The notes under the pieces are model-generated. The model was not told where the DNA came from. It ran no database searches and saw nothing but the letters and a program-made list of their open reading frames with translations. The translations under genes and the position numbers were made by a program. From Endomychus coccineus (taxonomy: Eukaryota; Arthropoda; Insecta; Coleoptera; Endomychidae), in NCBI GenBank assembly GCA_958510875.1, contig OY294067.1, positions 140,326,346 through 140,390,345 on the forward strand: a stretch of 64,000 bases of DNA, read 5' to 3'. Shown piece by piece: positions 32,790-42,002 of this stretch (positions are counted from its first letter, which is position 1; each line of letters begins with the position of its first letter).

Positions 32790-35095
32790 ATTCCAGCATC
32801 TAAGTGCCCTAGAATTCAGTAATGAAACCTTAGATGATGAAAATATAGATGTTAATACTCTCTTTTCGTCGTTCCATGAACGATTTACCACAATAGTTAA
32901 TAGAGCATTTCCACCTGAACGCATTGTTAAAAAAATACAATCTTCCAAACATCTGAAGCATAAGCCTTGGATCTCCACTCATATTCTAAATCAAAGTTAT
33001 CTTCTGAGAGATTTATTAAGTTTATACAAAGGTTCCAATGATCCACTGATTGGAGAAAAATATTCAATACTACAAGAACAACACCAAAACTTAATAAATA
33101 ATTCTAAAAACAATATTATGATTCGAAAATTGCTCTTTCTAATAATAAATCATTAACGGCTTGGTCTATAATGAAAGATCAGTTTAATTTTCAACGGAAA
33201 GAGCAATTGCCGGACAAGTTCTTACTAACTGATGGCACTGAAATCGAATTGAAGGAAGGAAATTTAGTAATCATTTCTATGAACTCAATCATTCATTCAA
33301 TTTTCCCTCTAAAAGTAATCGTCTCCCTTTAATACTACACAAGCGTATAAACTCATCACTTTTTCTTATTCTATTAATTCCTGATGATGTGGCGTCATTC
33401 ATGCAAAAAGTAGCAAAAAAAACATGCTCAAGGTTTCGATGGTATACCATGGTCTCTATTATTACATGTGGTAGATGTTCTGAAATACCCCTTATGCAAT
33501 CTTGTAAATTTATCCTTTCGGCAAGGTGTGTTCCCTTCTATTCTGAAAAATTCAATTTTAATACCTGTTTATAAAAAGAATGAGCGTACCGATATGGCTA
33601 ACTATAGACCAATTTGTCTTCTTTCAGTGTTTTCGAAAATTTCTTGAACTGCGTATTGCAAGATTCTGCAATCGTTCATAAAAAAAAACAGTATCATTTC
33701 TAAACAGCAATTTGGCTTTCTGTTGGGTCTCTCTACTCAGGATGCAATATTAAGATTTCTCGAATTTATTTTGAATAGTTTTGAACTGAAACAACATGCT
33801 GTAGGAATATTTTTTGATTTATTGCGCGCCTTTGACATGGTGGATCATAACATTTTATTGCAAAAACTTTCCCTTTATGGTGTAGCGTTGGATTGGATTG
33901 CTTCCTACTTATCTGATCGTTCGCAACATGTTCTCATAAGACGCAATAATGTTGAATATAAATCGGACCATAAGATAATAAAAATGGGAGTACCTCGAGG
34001 TAGCACACTAGGACCTATTTGATTTTTATTGTTTATTAACGATTTACCTCTTCACCTTCAAAAATACTGTTTAACTCAATTTGTCGATGATACTTCCGCT
34101 GTAACTAGTGATAGCAACATAAATAATCTCTCACCTAAAATTAGTATGTGTCTATATACGATGCAAGCTTATTGGTTCGACAAAAGGTTGATTCTAAATC
34201 CTCTTAAAACTGAATGTGTACTATTTTCAGCTAGTGAAATCAACTTTAGCATTTTGGTTCGAATAAATCAAAAGAATATTCACCCTTCTAAGTGTATTAA
34301 ATTTCTCGGTTTAAACATCGACAATCACTTAAAATGGAACAACCATGCTGAGTTTTTAAGTTGGAAGCTATCTACCGCTTGTTACGTTACATGACAACTT
34401 AGACAATATGTCAGTCTTGCCACATTAAAAGTTTATTACTTTGGACATATACAGTCTATATTGAACTATGGCATTATTTGTTGGGGTAACTCACCTGATG
34501 CTTGATATTTATTTGTTGTACAAAAGAAAATAATTAATAATAACTATGCTTCATAAAAAACCTACTGATTCTTGTACAAGTCTTTTTAAATATTTAAATA
34601 TATTTACAATACTATCTTTATATATATTATCTTCTTTAACTTACATAAAATCATATTTAAGTAATTCTAATACTTATTCAAATAGAAACATTCATTATAA
34701 TTCAAGAGATAAAAATAAAATCTTACTTCCTCATCACAATTTATCCATTACAAGTAATAGTCACTTAATTATGCCATTTAAATTTATATCTATGGTTTCG
34801 GCGTTTACGTAGTGTAAATTCATAATACTTCAGAAGTTGGAGAATAAAACTCAAATTTTACACAAAACTTTTAACATTTAATTTAAAAATGCTGACAAAT
34901 TGTTTCACCACACTGTGGCATTATCAAAGCGAGGAGTTATCAACTCCATTTAAATTGTACAATCATTTGCCAGTTTCTGTTAGATCTATTTCTGACATAA
35001 AACTATTTAAACGTAAAATCAAGGGAGAACTGTTGAAACATTCCTTTTACACGGTAAACGAATTTCTTAATTCTGAGTACTTATTTACGTAGATA
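32790..35095 (+). pseudogene. CR1/Jockey-type non-LTR retrotransposon, RT region (broken)
   Basis: The pre-RT segment (ERFTTIVNRAFPPERIVKK, KPWISTHILNQSY) is followed by NYRPICLLSVFSKI at about 33600, then QQFGFLLGLSTQDAILRF, GIFFDLLRAFDMVDHNIL (first catalytic Asp), GVPRGSTLGPI, a stop at 34021, FLLFINDLPL, and QFVDDTSAV, the catalytic box (FVDD where FADD is usual). CIKFLGLNIDNHLKWNNH comes next, and the characteristic C-terminus LYNHLPVSVRSISDIKLFKR ends at 35092. The endonuclease and ORF1 are missing. A region of about 350 bases near 34530-34890 is not RT-like and includes a minus-strand hammerhead-like motif, so an insertion is likely there. The sequence ends near T/A-rich repeats and an AATAAAG. 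Confidence 0.8.
34890..34932 (-). ncRNA. Degenerate type-I hammerhead-like motif
   Basis: On the minus strand: arm GCU, box UUGAUAA (two changes from CUGAUGA), U, stem GCCAC with GUGGU (loop AGU), GAAA, a one-pair stem III C-AAUUU-G, UC, then arm AGC pairing with GCU. The single-pair stem III is the same design as the motif at 39167-39210. It is probably a decayed ribozyme of a Penelope-like or similar element inserted in the RT remnant. Confidence 0.35.
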
Positions 35096-35824
35096 TGTCT
35101 ATATTTATTTGTCTTTACTTTTATATGTCTTAAATTTAACATTGTGTTCTGACGTTTGCTCTAAAAATGTTGTTTTGTCAAATTTTTTATAATAATAGCA
35201 ATAAAGAAATATTTATCTATTTATTTATGCATTATCATCTTTTGCTACCTTTATTGTTTGCGTATTTGATAGGCGCCTTGCTCTATTGGTTGCTTTCCAG
35301 GTATGTGCATTATAGAAGGTCTTTTGAGGGAGATGTAGAGATAGAATTGCCTGTGCATTTAATATTTTCTATTGCCCTAGAAATAAGAACGATCATTATA
35401 ATAATAATTCTATTTGCTTCCAAAATTACATTATGTTCACAATATTATAATAGGTATATTATAATACGTACCTTAAATTATAATGGAAAAAAATGGACAG
35501 TCTAAAGATTAAAGTAACAGAAACAAAATATGCTTGACAGAACCACAAACACATGTTCAATATTTGAATAATTAAAACTTACTCATGCTTGTAAGTGTGT
35601 AGTCACTAATTTCAAAGCGTTTGGAACATACTTTTGCATGTATTCCGGGTTTCTTGCCGGTTTTTATGGCTATTATTCATTTTTTCTTCAATTTTGCATC
35701 ACTTGGAAACTGATGGAACTTAAAATCCTTGTTTTTGTTGTTCACAGAATTCCATTCATATACTCAACGGTTGCTTGGTATCTTATATGTCTTTATGATG
35801 AAGATTCTTGACCCAGTATGAATT
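35096..35824. other. No recognisable gene
   Basis: A 112-codon frame at 35167-35505 is rich in Ile/Leu/Tyr encoded by AT-rich sequence and has no domain; I treat it as chance. Confidence 0.45.
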
Positions 35825-35939
35825 ATATATAAAAATTCTCGGGAAATAGGTCACATTAACACTTCGATTTATATTTTCGTCTTTCAAAATATAAATCAAA
35901 GTGTTGATGTGACCGATTTCCCGAGAATTTTCATATATA
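35825..35939. repeat. Perfect-looking long hairpin from two inverted element starts
   Basis: Arms of about 53 bases (35825-35877 and 35886-35939) are reverse complements with a handful of mismatches, around an 8-base centre CGTCTTTC. Each arm, read outward, resembles sequence just 3' of the hammerhead at 39167-39210 (AAAGACG, then GTGTTA-type, GTGACC, GAGAATTTT). The structure therefore looks like two Penelope-like element 5' ends placed head to head. Confidence 0.65.
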
Positions 35940-36489
35940 AGTTTTTATTTAACACAGTACCTATTAATTGAATTTAATATAAAAATTGACCCGATTATTA
36001 TAAAACAAACATACACATCTAATTCAAACTATCACTGAATGAATGTTGATGTTGACGTTTAAATAGAAAATAGAGTGAGGTTACATTTCTATACCCAAAG
36101 CCAGAGGTGGCGCCCTCTACTTGCAAGCCTCCTATTCGTCATTCAGGTTTTCAGGAGAAAGAGGAAGTGAAAGGCTCTATTTATCATAGAGTTGTATGCT
36201 GCCAATTTGTGAGACAAAAAGATGAATTGGCAATAGTTGTACCTGAGAATGTAGATTTTCAATAAGTTTTAACCTTTTAAAGTTTTATAAGCCTTGAAAG
36301 TTCCAATGAGTTAAAAAAACTCACTGGAACTTTCTAAACTTCAAACAGATTAACTTAACCTAAAATGGAATTTTGGGATCTTCCGATGGTTCAAATATAT
36401 TTTTGAATATCCCCCCTCCGCCCTGACCGTAACATTTTGGTATCAAAAATTCCGGAAATATCTCATACAAATTCCGTATTATAAAATCC
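35940..36489. other. Non-coding, small hairpin at 36297-36335
   Basis: GAAAGTTCCAATGAGTT and its near-perfect complement form a 17-bp hairpin with a short A-rich loop. No gene is seen. It may be leader sequence of the Penelope-like copy that becomes recognisable at 36490. Confidence 0.4.
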
Positions 36490-37200
36490 GAAACAAGCTT
36501 TTGATCTTTGCCTTAGCCAAAATTATTGTCAATATAATAGCGAGTTTTTCACACAAATTGATGTATTACCTATGGGATCTCCATTAAGTTCTCTTTTGTC
36601 ATATATTTTCATGTCTTATGAATGAACTATAATGATTTCCCCTCTAGCTAAAAAACATATTCATTGTTGGTTTAGATATGTAGATGTATAATTATCGTTC
36701 TTCACGACAATTCAATATTTTCTTTTCCTTCATTAATAATATCCATCCTAAGATAAGGTTGGAAACTGCGAAAGAGAATAAAATAAATTTCCTAGACCTT
36801 ACTCTCACGCACCATAATAATATCATCACTTTCAAGATTTATAGTAAATCTACAATCACAGATACAACTATTGCCGATTCATCTTTCAGTCCCCGAAGTC
36901 ACAAATTAGCCGCACACAACTCTATGATCCATAGAGTCTTTTCACTTTCTCTTTTTCCTGAAAACATGAATGAAGAGTTGAATATAATCAAGCTTATACC
37001 CATTACGATGATTTTCAACCTCCATGTATTTCCAAATTAATTGACAGAAAAAAGCAAAAATTAACCTACTCAAGTATCTATCCTGTTATAAAAAAATTTG
37101 ATTCTTCATCAAAATATACCCTTAAATATTTTGGTACCGTACGTGAAAGAATTGCAGACATATCAACGAAACCTCAGACTATTTAACACAAAATAGTCTA
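36490..37200 (+). pseudogene. Penelope-like element, RT catalytic to C-terminal region (second lineage)
   Basis: Translation gives IDVLPMGSPLSSLLSYIFMS (the Penelope RT block before the catalytic site), KKHIHCWFRYVDV followed by a stop (the usual YVDD has lost its second Asp), then an open frame (36684-37040) with NFLDLTLTHHNN, IYSKSTITDTTI, HKLAAHNSMIHRVFSLSLFP and NEELNIIKLI. After another shift, KLIDRKKQKLTYSSIYPVIK and LKYFGTVRERIAD match the linker of the family at 1.4 kb. No GIY-YIG domain remains. It is related to, but clearly diverged from, the 1.4 kb copies. Confidence 0.8.
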
Positions 37201-37444
37201 AGATCGAAACATAATTTGAAAGTAAGCTTCAAACCTCAAGCTAATTCTATCATACTACATTGAATTTTTAATAAAATAATAATTCCATATTGCAAAACGA
37301 TTAATCATCAATTTATGTTTATGATACACGAAAGCTGAACTTCTCTAGAAATTATTCAGAGTGTAATTATTTTTGTCGTGCTACATTTCCTCTTTCCAGA
37401 GAGAATGAAGGGATATTTGTAAAAGTAGAGAATTGAGAGTATTA

Positions 37445-37880
37445 TACAGGGGGTAAATAAATAACTGTTGATTTTTCTCGAAAACAGTTACCCTTAGAGC
37501 TTATAACCAGGAGTTTTTTGTGTAGAAAATATTGGTGCTTCAAATGGGCATCTCAAAACCGTACTTTTTCCAGTGGCGTAGAAGTTGGGGAGAAAAACAA
37601 CAACTACCCCTTCAAAATCTTCACCAATTATGGATGAAAAAAAAATTTGTATCGCACAAAACATAGCTTACTATGTGGAGAGATTGCCTACAAAAGCTGT
37701 TCTCTGTACGATAAACGGTTCCGGAGATATTCGCAAAAAACTATTTTTTTTTCCATTTCAACACCCTGTATCTCGATAACGAAGTGATTCAGAGGAAAAT
37801 TTTATGTGAAAGACCCACCTTACTTTTCAACAAGGAATCACCCCCTGAATTGTTGTGCAATTATTTATTTACACCCTGTA
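37445..37880. mobile_element. MITE with TACAGGG ends and TA target duplication
   Basis: The element runs from TACAGGGGGTAAATAAATAA to the complementary end TTATTTATTTACACCCTGTA, about 22 bp of terminal inverted repeat, flanked by TA on each side. This is the signature of a Tc1/mariner-type non-autonomous element common in insects. The interior (436 bp total) is non-coding. The 64-codon frame inside it is not meaningful. Confidence 0.8.
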
Positions 37881-37882
37881 TA

Positions 37883-38519
37883 TACTGTACTAGATTACAT
37901 GACATTTAAAGATAAAATGACGTTACTGACGTATACAGTCGAGATGTTATTCAGAAATTTCTAGTAACATTTTTTGTTGTTGGAATAAGTTTGAGAATGG
38001 GAATTGTTAGAGGTTAGATGCAGTTTAGTTGGTTATTTGATCAATTGGTGATACATTGAATGGAGTGAAGTTGAGAATATGAAATAGGAAGTTATGAATA
38101 TTGAAAAAAATAAGGGGACACTTATTAAGATGGCAAGATAGGAAGAAGATTCAGTTAATTACATGTATGTTTTCTAATGAAAATGGATAACAAATATGGA
38201 ACATGCAATAAAAATGTGGCTCAAAACTTTCGTCATTTGGGAGATTCTATTTCAAAAATTATTGATTCAATTCGTGGGTTTGGAGTGAAGTATCAGAAAG
38301 TTTCATTGAAGGTATTGTTGAAGATTTATCTTCCCTTAAAAAATAATTTGACAGATTAGATTTGAATAAGAAGAAATCTCGAAAATTGAGTACATTATTA
38401 GGTTTGGAAATATAACCTGGTTTATTTATGATTAATTGTTTCAAGAAGTGCTTTATTCAGTCTTTCTTTCATTAATACTGAAAAATTACTATTAATAAAA
38501 AAGTGTTATAAACAGCCTT
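37883..38519. other. No certain feature; possible 5' part of the next Penelope copy
   Basis: Short frames such as 38177-38359 could belong to a Penelope-like N-terminal region, but I cannot recognise motifs. Confidence 0.35.
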
Positions 38520-38920
38520 ACAGGTCGCGCCGTTAAATTTTCCCACCCAGAGGAATGTCCCAAAAATTTAAAAATTGTTCGTAATATACTGGAAATGAAT
38601 GGCTACCCAAAAACATTTTTCAATCACATTATTAAAGAAAGAATAAACAAAATCTATAATGGAACGTCATATATAAATAAAATAAACGGTAATACTGATA
38701 ATTTTATAACATTACCATACGTTCCGGAGACTTCAGAGAAAATTAAGAAATGTTTAACAAAGTATGATGAATGTTGCCCATAAGCCTACTAACTGTGTTG
38801 GGAAAAATTTTTCAAATCTATAACCTGCAATACCTAAAGATAAACAAACCCACACTGTGTACAAATTAAATTGTTCAGATGCTATGAGACTTATACAGGA
38901 ATTTCTAAATAATATTTACA
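38520..38920 (+). pseudogene. Penelope-like element, third lineage: RT end and linker before GIY-YIG
   Basis: The open frame from 38520 to a stop at 38781 reads HPEECPKNLKIVRNILEMNG, YPKTFFNHIIKERINKIYNG and ITLPYVPETSEKIKKCL, the usual post-RT linker of many Penelope-like elements. After a shift, HKPTNCVGKNFSNL and KDKQTHTVYKLNCSDA reach the start of the GIY-YIG domain (VYKLNC) and then decay. The catalytic RT core is absent. A near-consensus hammerhead lies 250 bases downstream on the same strand, consistent with Penelope terminal structure. Confidence 0.7.
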
Positions 38921-39166
38921 AAAAAGAATGTACGGCCATAAAAGTATAAGAAAACCAATTATTATAAAAGATCTATTCTGGAGATCATTATTGCTTAGCA
39001 GCGGATTCTTAATTCATATACTTAAAACATTAATTGAGTTATAATTTCGATTGTTCGTGTTTCTGTTCGGTTCGGGGACGTGGGTATTTTTAATTGAGAT
39101 TTGTGCGATAAGGACGCCTTTTGGTGATGCAATTAGTTTTAAGAAATCACGTTTTATACAGTGATA

Positions 39167-39210
39167 CGTCTTCTGATGATGGTCTTGAGACCGAAACATA
39201 CGTAAAGACG
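39167..39210 (+). ncRNA. Hammerhead ribozyme, minimal type I (Penelope-associated)
   Basis: Stem I is a perfect 6 bp (CGUCUU at 39167-39172 with AAGACG at 39205-39210). Box CUGAUGA (39173-39179) is followed by one U and a perfect 4-bp stem II (GGUC with GACC, loop UUGA), then GAAA (39193-39196), a single C-G pair closing loop AUAC as stem III, and UA before the predicted cleavage, giving a GUA triplet. All conserved hammerhead core positions are present. Minimal type-I hammerheads with tiny stem III occur in Penelope-like elements, and Penelope coding sequence lies 250 bases upstream. The extra U before stem II is a deviation. Self-cleavage is predicted, not shown. Confidence 0.65.
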
Positions 39211-39294
39211 GAAATAATAAGCATATGTGTTAGTGTGACCTGTTTTCGGAGAATTTTTATACGTAATTCATACCATATAAGCTTACCATTCAAA

Positions 39295-39474
39295 TTGCTG
39301 ACGTGCAACTCTCTCACCTTGACGTCTTGGGGAGTGGCACGCAATTTCAATGGTACACTAGCAAGGTATGATTTAGTTACCAAAGTCAAAGATGCTAACG
39401 CGTTTGACTTGCGAGTTAATTTTGGCCACGTGCAATTCCCCAAGACTCAAAATTGGGACGTTGCACGTCAGCAA
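39295..39474. mobile_element. Inverted-repeat element, arms ~54 bp
   Basis: TTGCTGACGTGCAAC at 39295 is the exact complement of the end at 39460-39474, and the similarity continues inward over about 54 bases (GACGTCTTGGGGAGTGGCAC with its diverged counterpart). About 70 unique bases lie in the middle. It has no coding capacity. No clear target duplication is seen. Confidence 0.6.
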
Positions 39475-41656
39475 CTGAGGAAAATTGCAAATACCCTCTC
39501 TTGAAATAGATCGTTTTTGAGCCTGATAATGAGTCATGGACTGTCGTAATGGGTTAAATTCACAAGTACTACAATCTGAATTTGTCAAAAATGGCCATTT
39601 TGGGACTTCTTTTGACACGGAATGCTGGGAACGGGGATTTTTACGCCTTGAATAGGCAATATCCATGAGCAAAAATATTATTGGGAAAATTTCGAATACA
39701 ATTTGAAAAAGGCAACATTATATGTTTTTTGTACGTCAGAAGACGGGTCCTTGGAACTTTTTGAAAGCTTAAAGTCAATATTTGAATTGCTCACCATATA
39801 TCCAATCACATCGTTTTAACTTGGACCAATTTGTCATTATCCTTTTACCGTTTAATACCCGTGACACAGGTTTATTCAATTTGAATGAAATATTATGAGT
39901 ATATGTTTGGTTAAGTTACAAACAAAAAATTCAATCAAGGGACAAAATTAAACAATGATGTATCTCACATTATGTTCGAGATATGTATAGGAGATAAAAT
40001 CATTCAAGTTGCCTAGTTTTTATTTTATAAAAATACATCGAAATACTACGACCACTTAAGCTTGAAAATAATTCAGATTCTACTTTATTACTGAAAATAT
40101 GGATTATTTCGAGAAACTGGATTATAAATATGCCTAATAATTTTGTTAAAACTATTTCTACGACACTGTTCTCGATTCGAAAGCAGGTTGCCTCTCAAAC
40201 TTGTCTGGGAAGTATCTGTTAGAAGGCACAATTAATTAATAAGAACTGCCCCAGACCGCCCTCCCAGTCATTTATCTACATCTGCAATGAATTGTATTAA
40301 AAAGAAGAAATAACTGACTGAGATAGCTGCATTATGTTTTGTCAGTATCATTATTTTGCGTGGAGCCTTTATATCAACATTCCGAAATTGAGTGTCAAAT
40401 CTTTCTCATTTTCATGGGAGCTTTTACATTTCCAGTATGATCACGCGGAAGATTTTTCTATCCAAAATATTATAGAATAGATTCAGCATCAGAAAAGTTA
40501 CCAAATTATTTGAAATCGTTCATTCCGATATGAGATGTATTGAATGATAAACACTCAGAAATGAAATCCGAGAAAAACTGAGCATTGTATTAGCCGCAAT
40601 GAATAAAGAAACATCTATATTATTGTAATTGGTATACATATTAGTATTAATGTGAATGTAATCAATCCTTCGTCTTCGTGTAATGAAAAGGTTGAATAAA
40701 TAAAAGTTCGAAATATGTAAATGATTCCTACAATCATGTTCAGAGATTCTCATAATTTGTATGGTCTCTGAGATGTTCCTATGGAGAACTTTCGATATTG
40801 CACATTATCCGAAGTAATTCACAAGAACTGCTAGGACTTGTAACGGGACTAAAGAAAATGAAATGAAATGAAGCTCATTAGAATACTTTTCAAGAACGAG
40901 CATTTCCTTCATTTTACCCACCTACGATAATATTTTAGAAGCAGATGAAAATTGGGCAAAGGGTAAAATAACCATATATGAAATGCAAAAAAGCGAGACA
41001 ATGTACAGTGGCAATTAAATTTCGCCGTGGGCGAAAAGTTTTCTTGATATATTTAAACACATTTGAAAAACCACTAAGAGATTTTAGGCTAAAATGATGA
41101 AAGATAGAAAATATTTAAAATAAATTTGAAGAATTTCATTAAGATTGAAAATTTTATTCTAGAACTCTCATTTTAGAAGAAAAGTAGTTTATAATTTCTC
41201 GGCTAATTTAATACGTTTTTATTTATTAAAATTGTGAAAGTGTTTCCATGTAATTTAGAGAAGAATCGATGATTTCGATTATTGAAATGCGTCTGCAGCC
41301 GACTTGTGTTTTAAGATCCAATTAAAACTGCAGAAAACATTGGATCGGTTGTGTGAGAAAGAGTAATGTATGGCTAATTACAATTTGAAATAGATTGGAT
41401 TTGATTAAATACAAGACATTTTAAGATTGTATAATTATAAATATCTATGATTATTGTATGAATTAGTTATTCTATGATAAACACTCTATTCACATCTATT
41501 ATAATCAACTATTCAAGTTTAAGATAATTCTATGGAATTTAACCTCAAAATTGTTACTTATAGTGTCATAGTTAAATAATACGTTATCTTTTTTAGGTTG
41601 AATTTAGAATAGACATTTACAAGTGTCAGATATTAAGAAGTTTTTGATACTTTCAA
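39475..41656. other. Non-coding; contains one dispersed repeat copy
   Basis: The only recognisable item is the reverse copy (41225-41398) of the repeat at 8880-9050. The rest is AT-rich, with no domain-bearing frame. Confidence 0.5.
41225..41398 (-). repeat. Dispersed repeat, partner of 8880-9050
   Basis: The reverse complement aligns with 8880-9050 at roughly 85% over its best 125 bases (shared TTAGCCATACATTACTCTTT and GGCTGCAGACGCATTTCA). Confidence 0.6.
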
Positions 41657-41682
41657 TTAATAATAATAATAATAATAATAAT
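41657..41682 (-). repeat. 3' (ATT)n tail of the non-LTR element
   Basis: About eight TAA units on the plus strand directly follow the element's 3' end. Simple-repeat tails instead of poly(A) are typical of several CR1/I-type clades and support 41657 as the element's end. Confidence 0.6.
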
Positions 41683-42002
41683 GTTTATTCTGTAAATATC
41701 GATATACAATATATAATGCAATCTTTATAATGAAGATAAGACGTTTCTTACAGATAAACATGGGGAATCCCACTAAAACCGAAGTTGTGCGTGGGTACTA
41801 TTCCTGGTAAGACATGATCTGCACATATATGTATATATAATATATTTTTTTTTTTTTGGCCCTCTTTTTGTTATTACGTTAACATATTCAATTAGTGGCT
41901 AAGGCGCTTAAAAACTGACTTATTAACTAATCTAACCTAGTCATATAAAGTTATAAAGTATGATGGTAGAAAATGAGTAGACAATATAGTATTACGCTTT
42001 GA

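Noticed and set aside
35167..35505. 112-codon plus-strand frame with hydrophobic stretches
   Set aside because: The hydrophobic residues follow from AT-rich codons (ATA, TTA, TTT). There is no domain, no coding neighbours and it starts in the tail of a dead retroelement.
39121..39504. 127-codon frame across the hammerhead and inverted repeat
   Set aside because: It runs through a structured RNA motif and a fold-back element whose other strand is equally open; the palindromic arms explain both frames.
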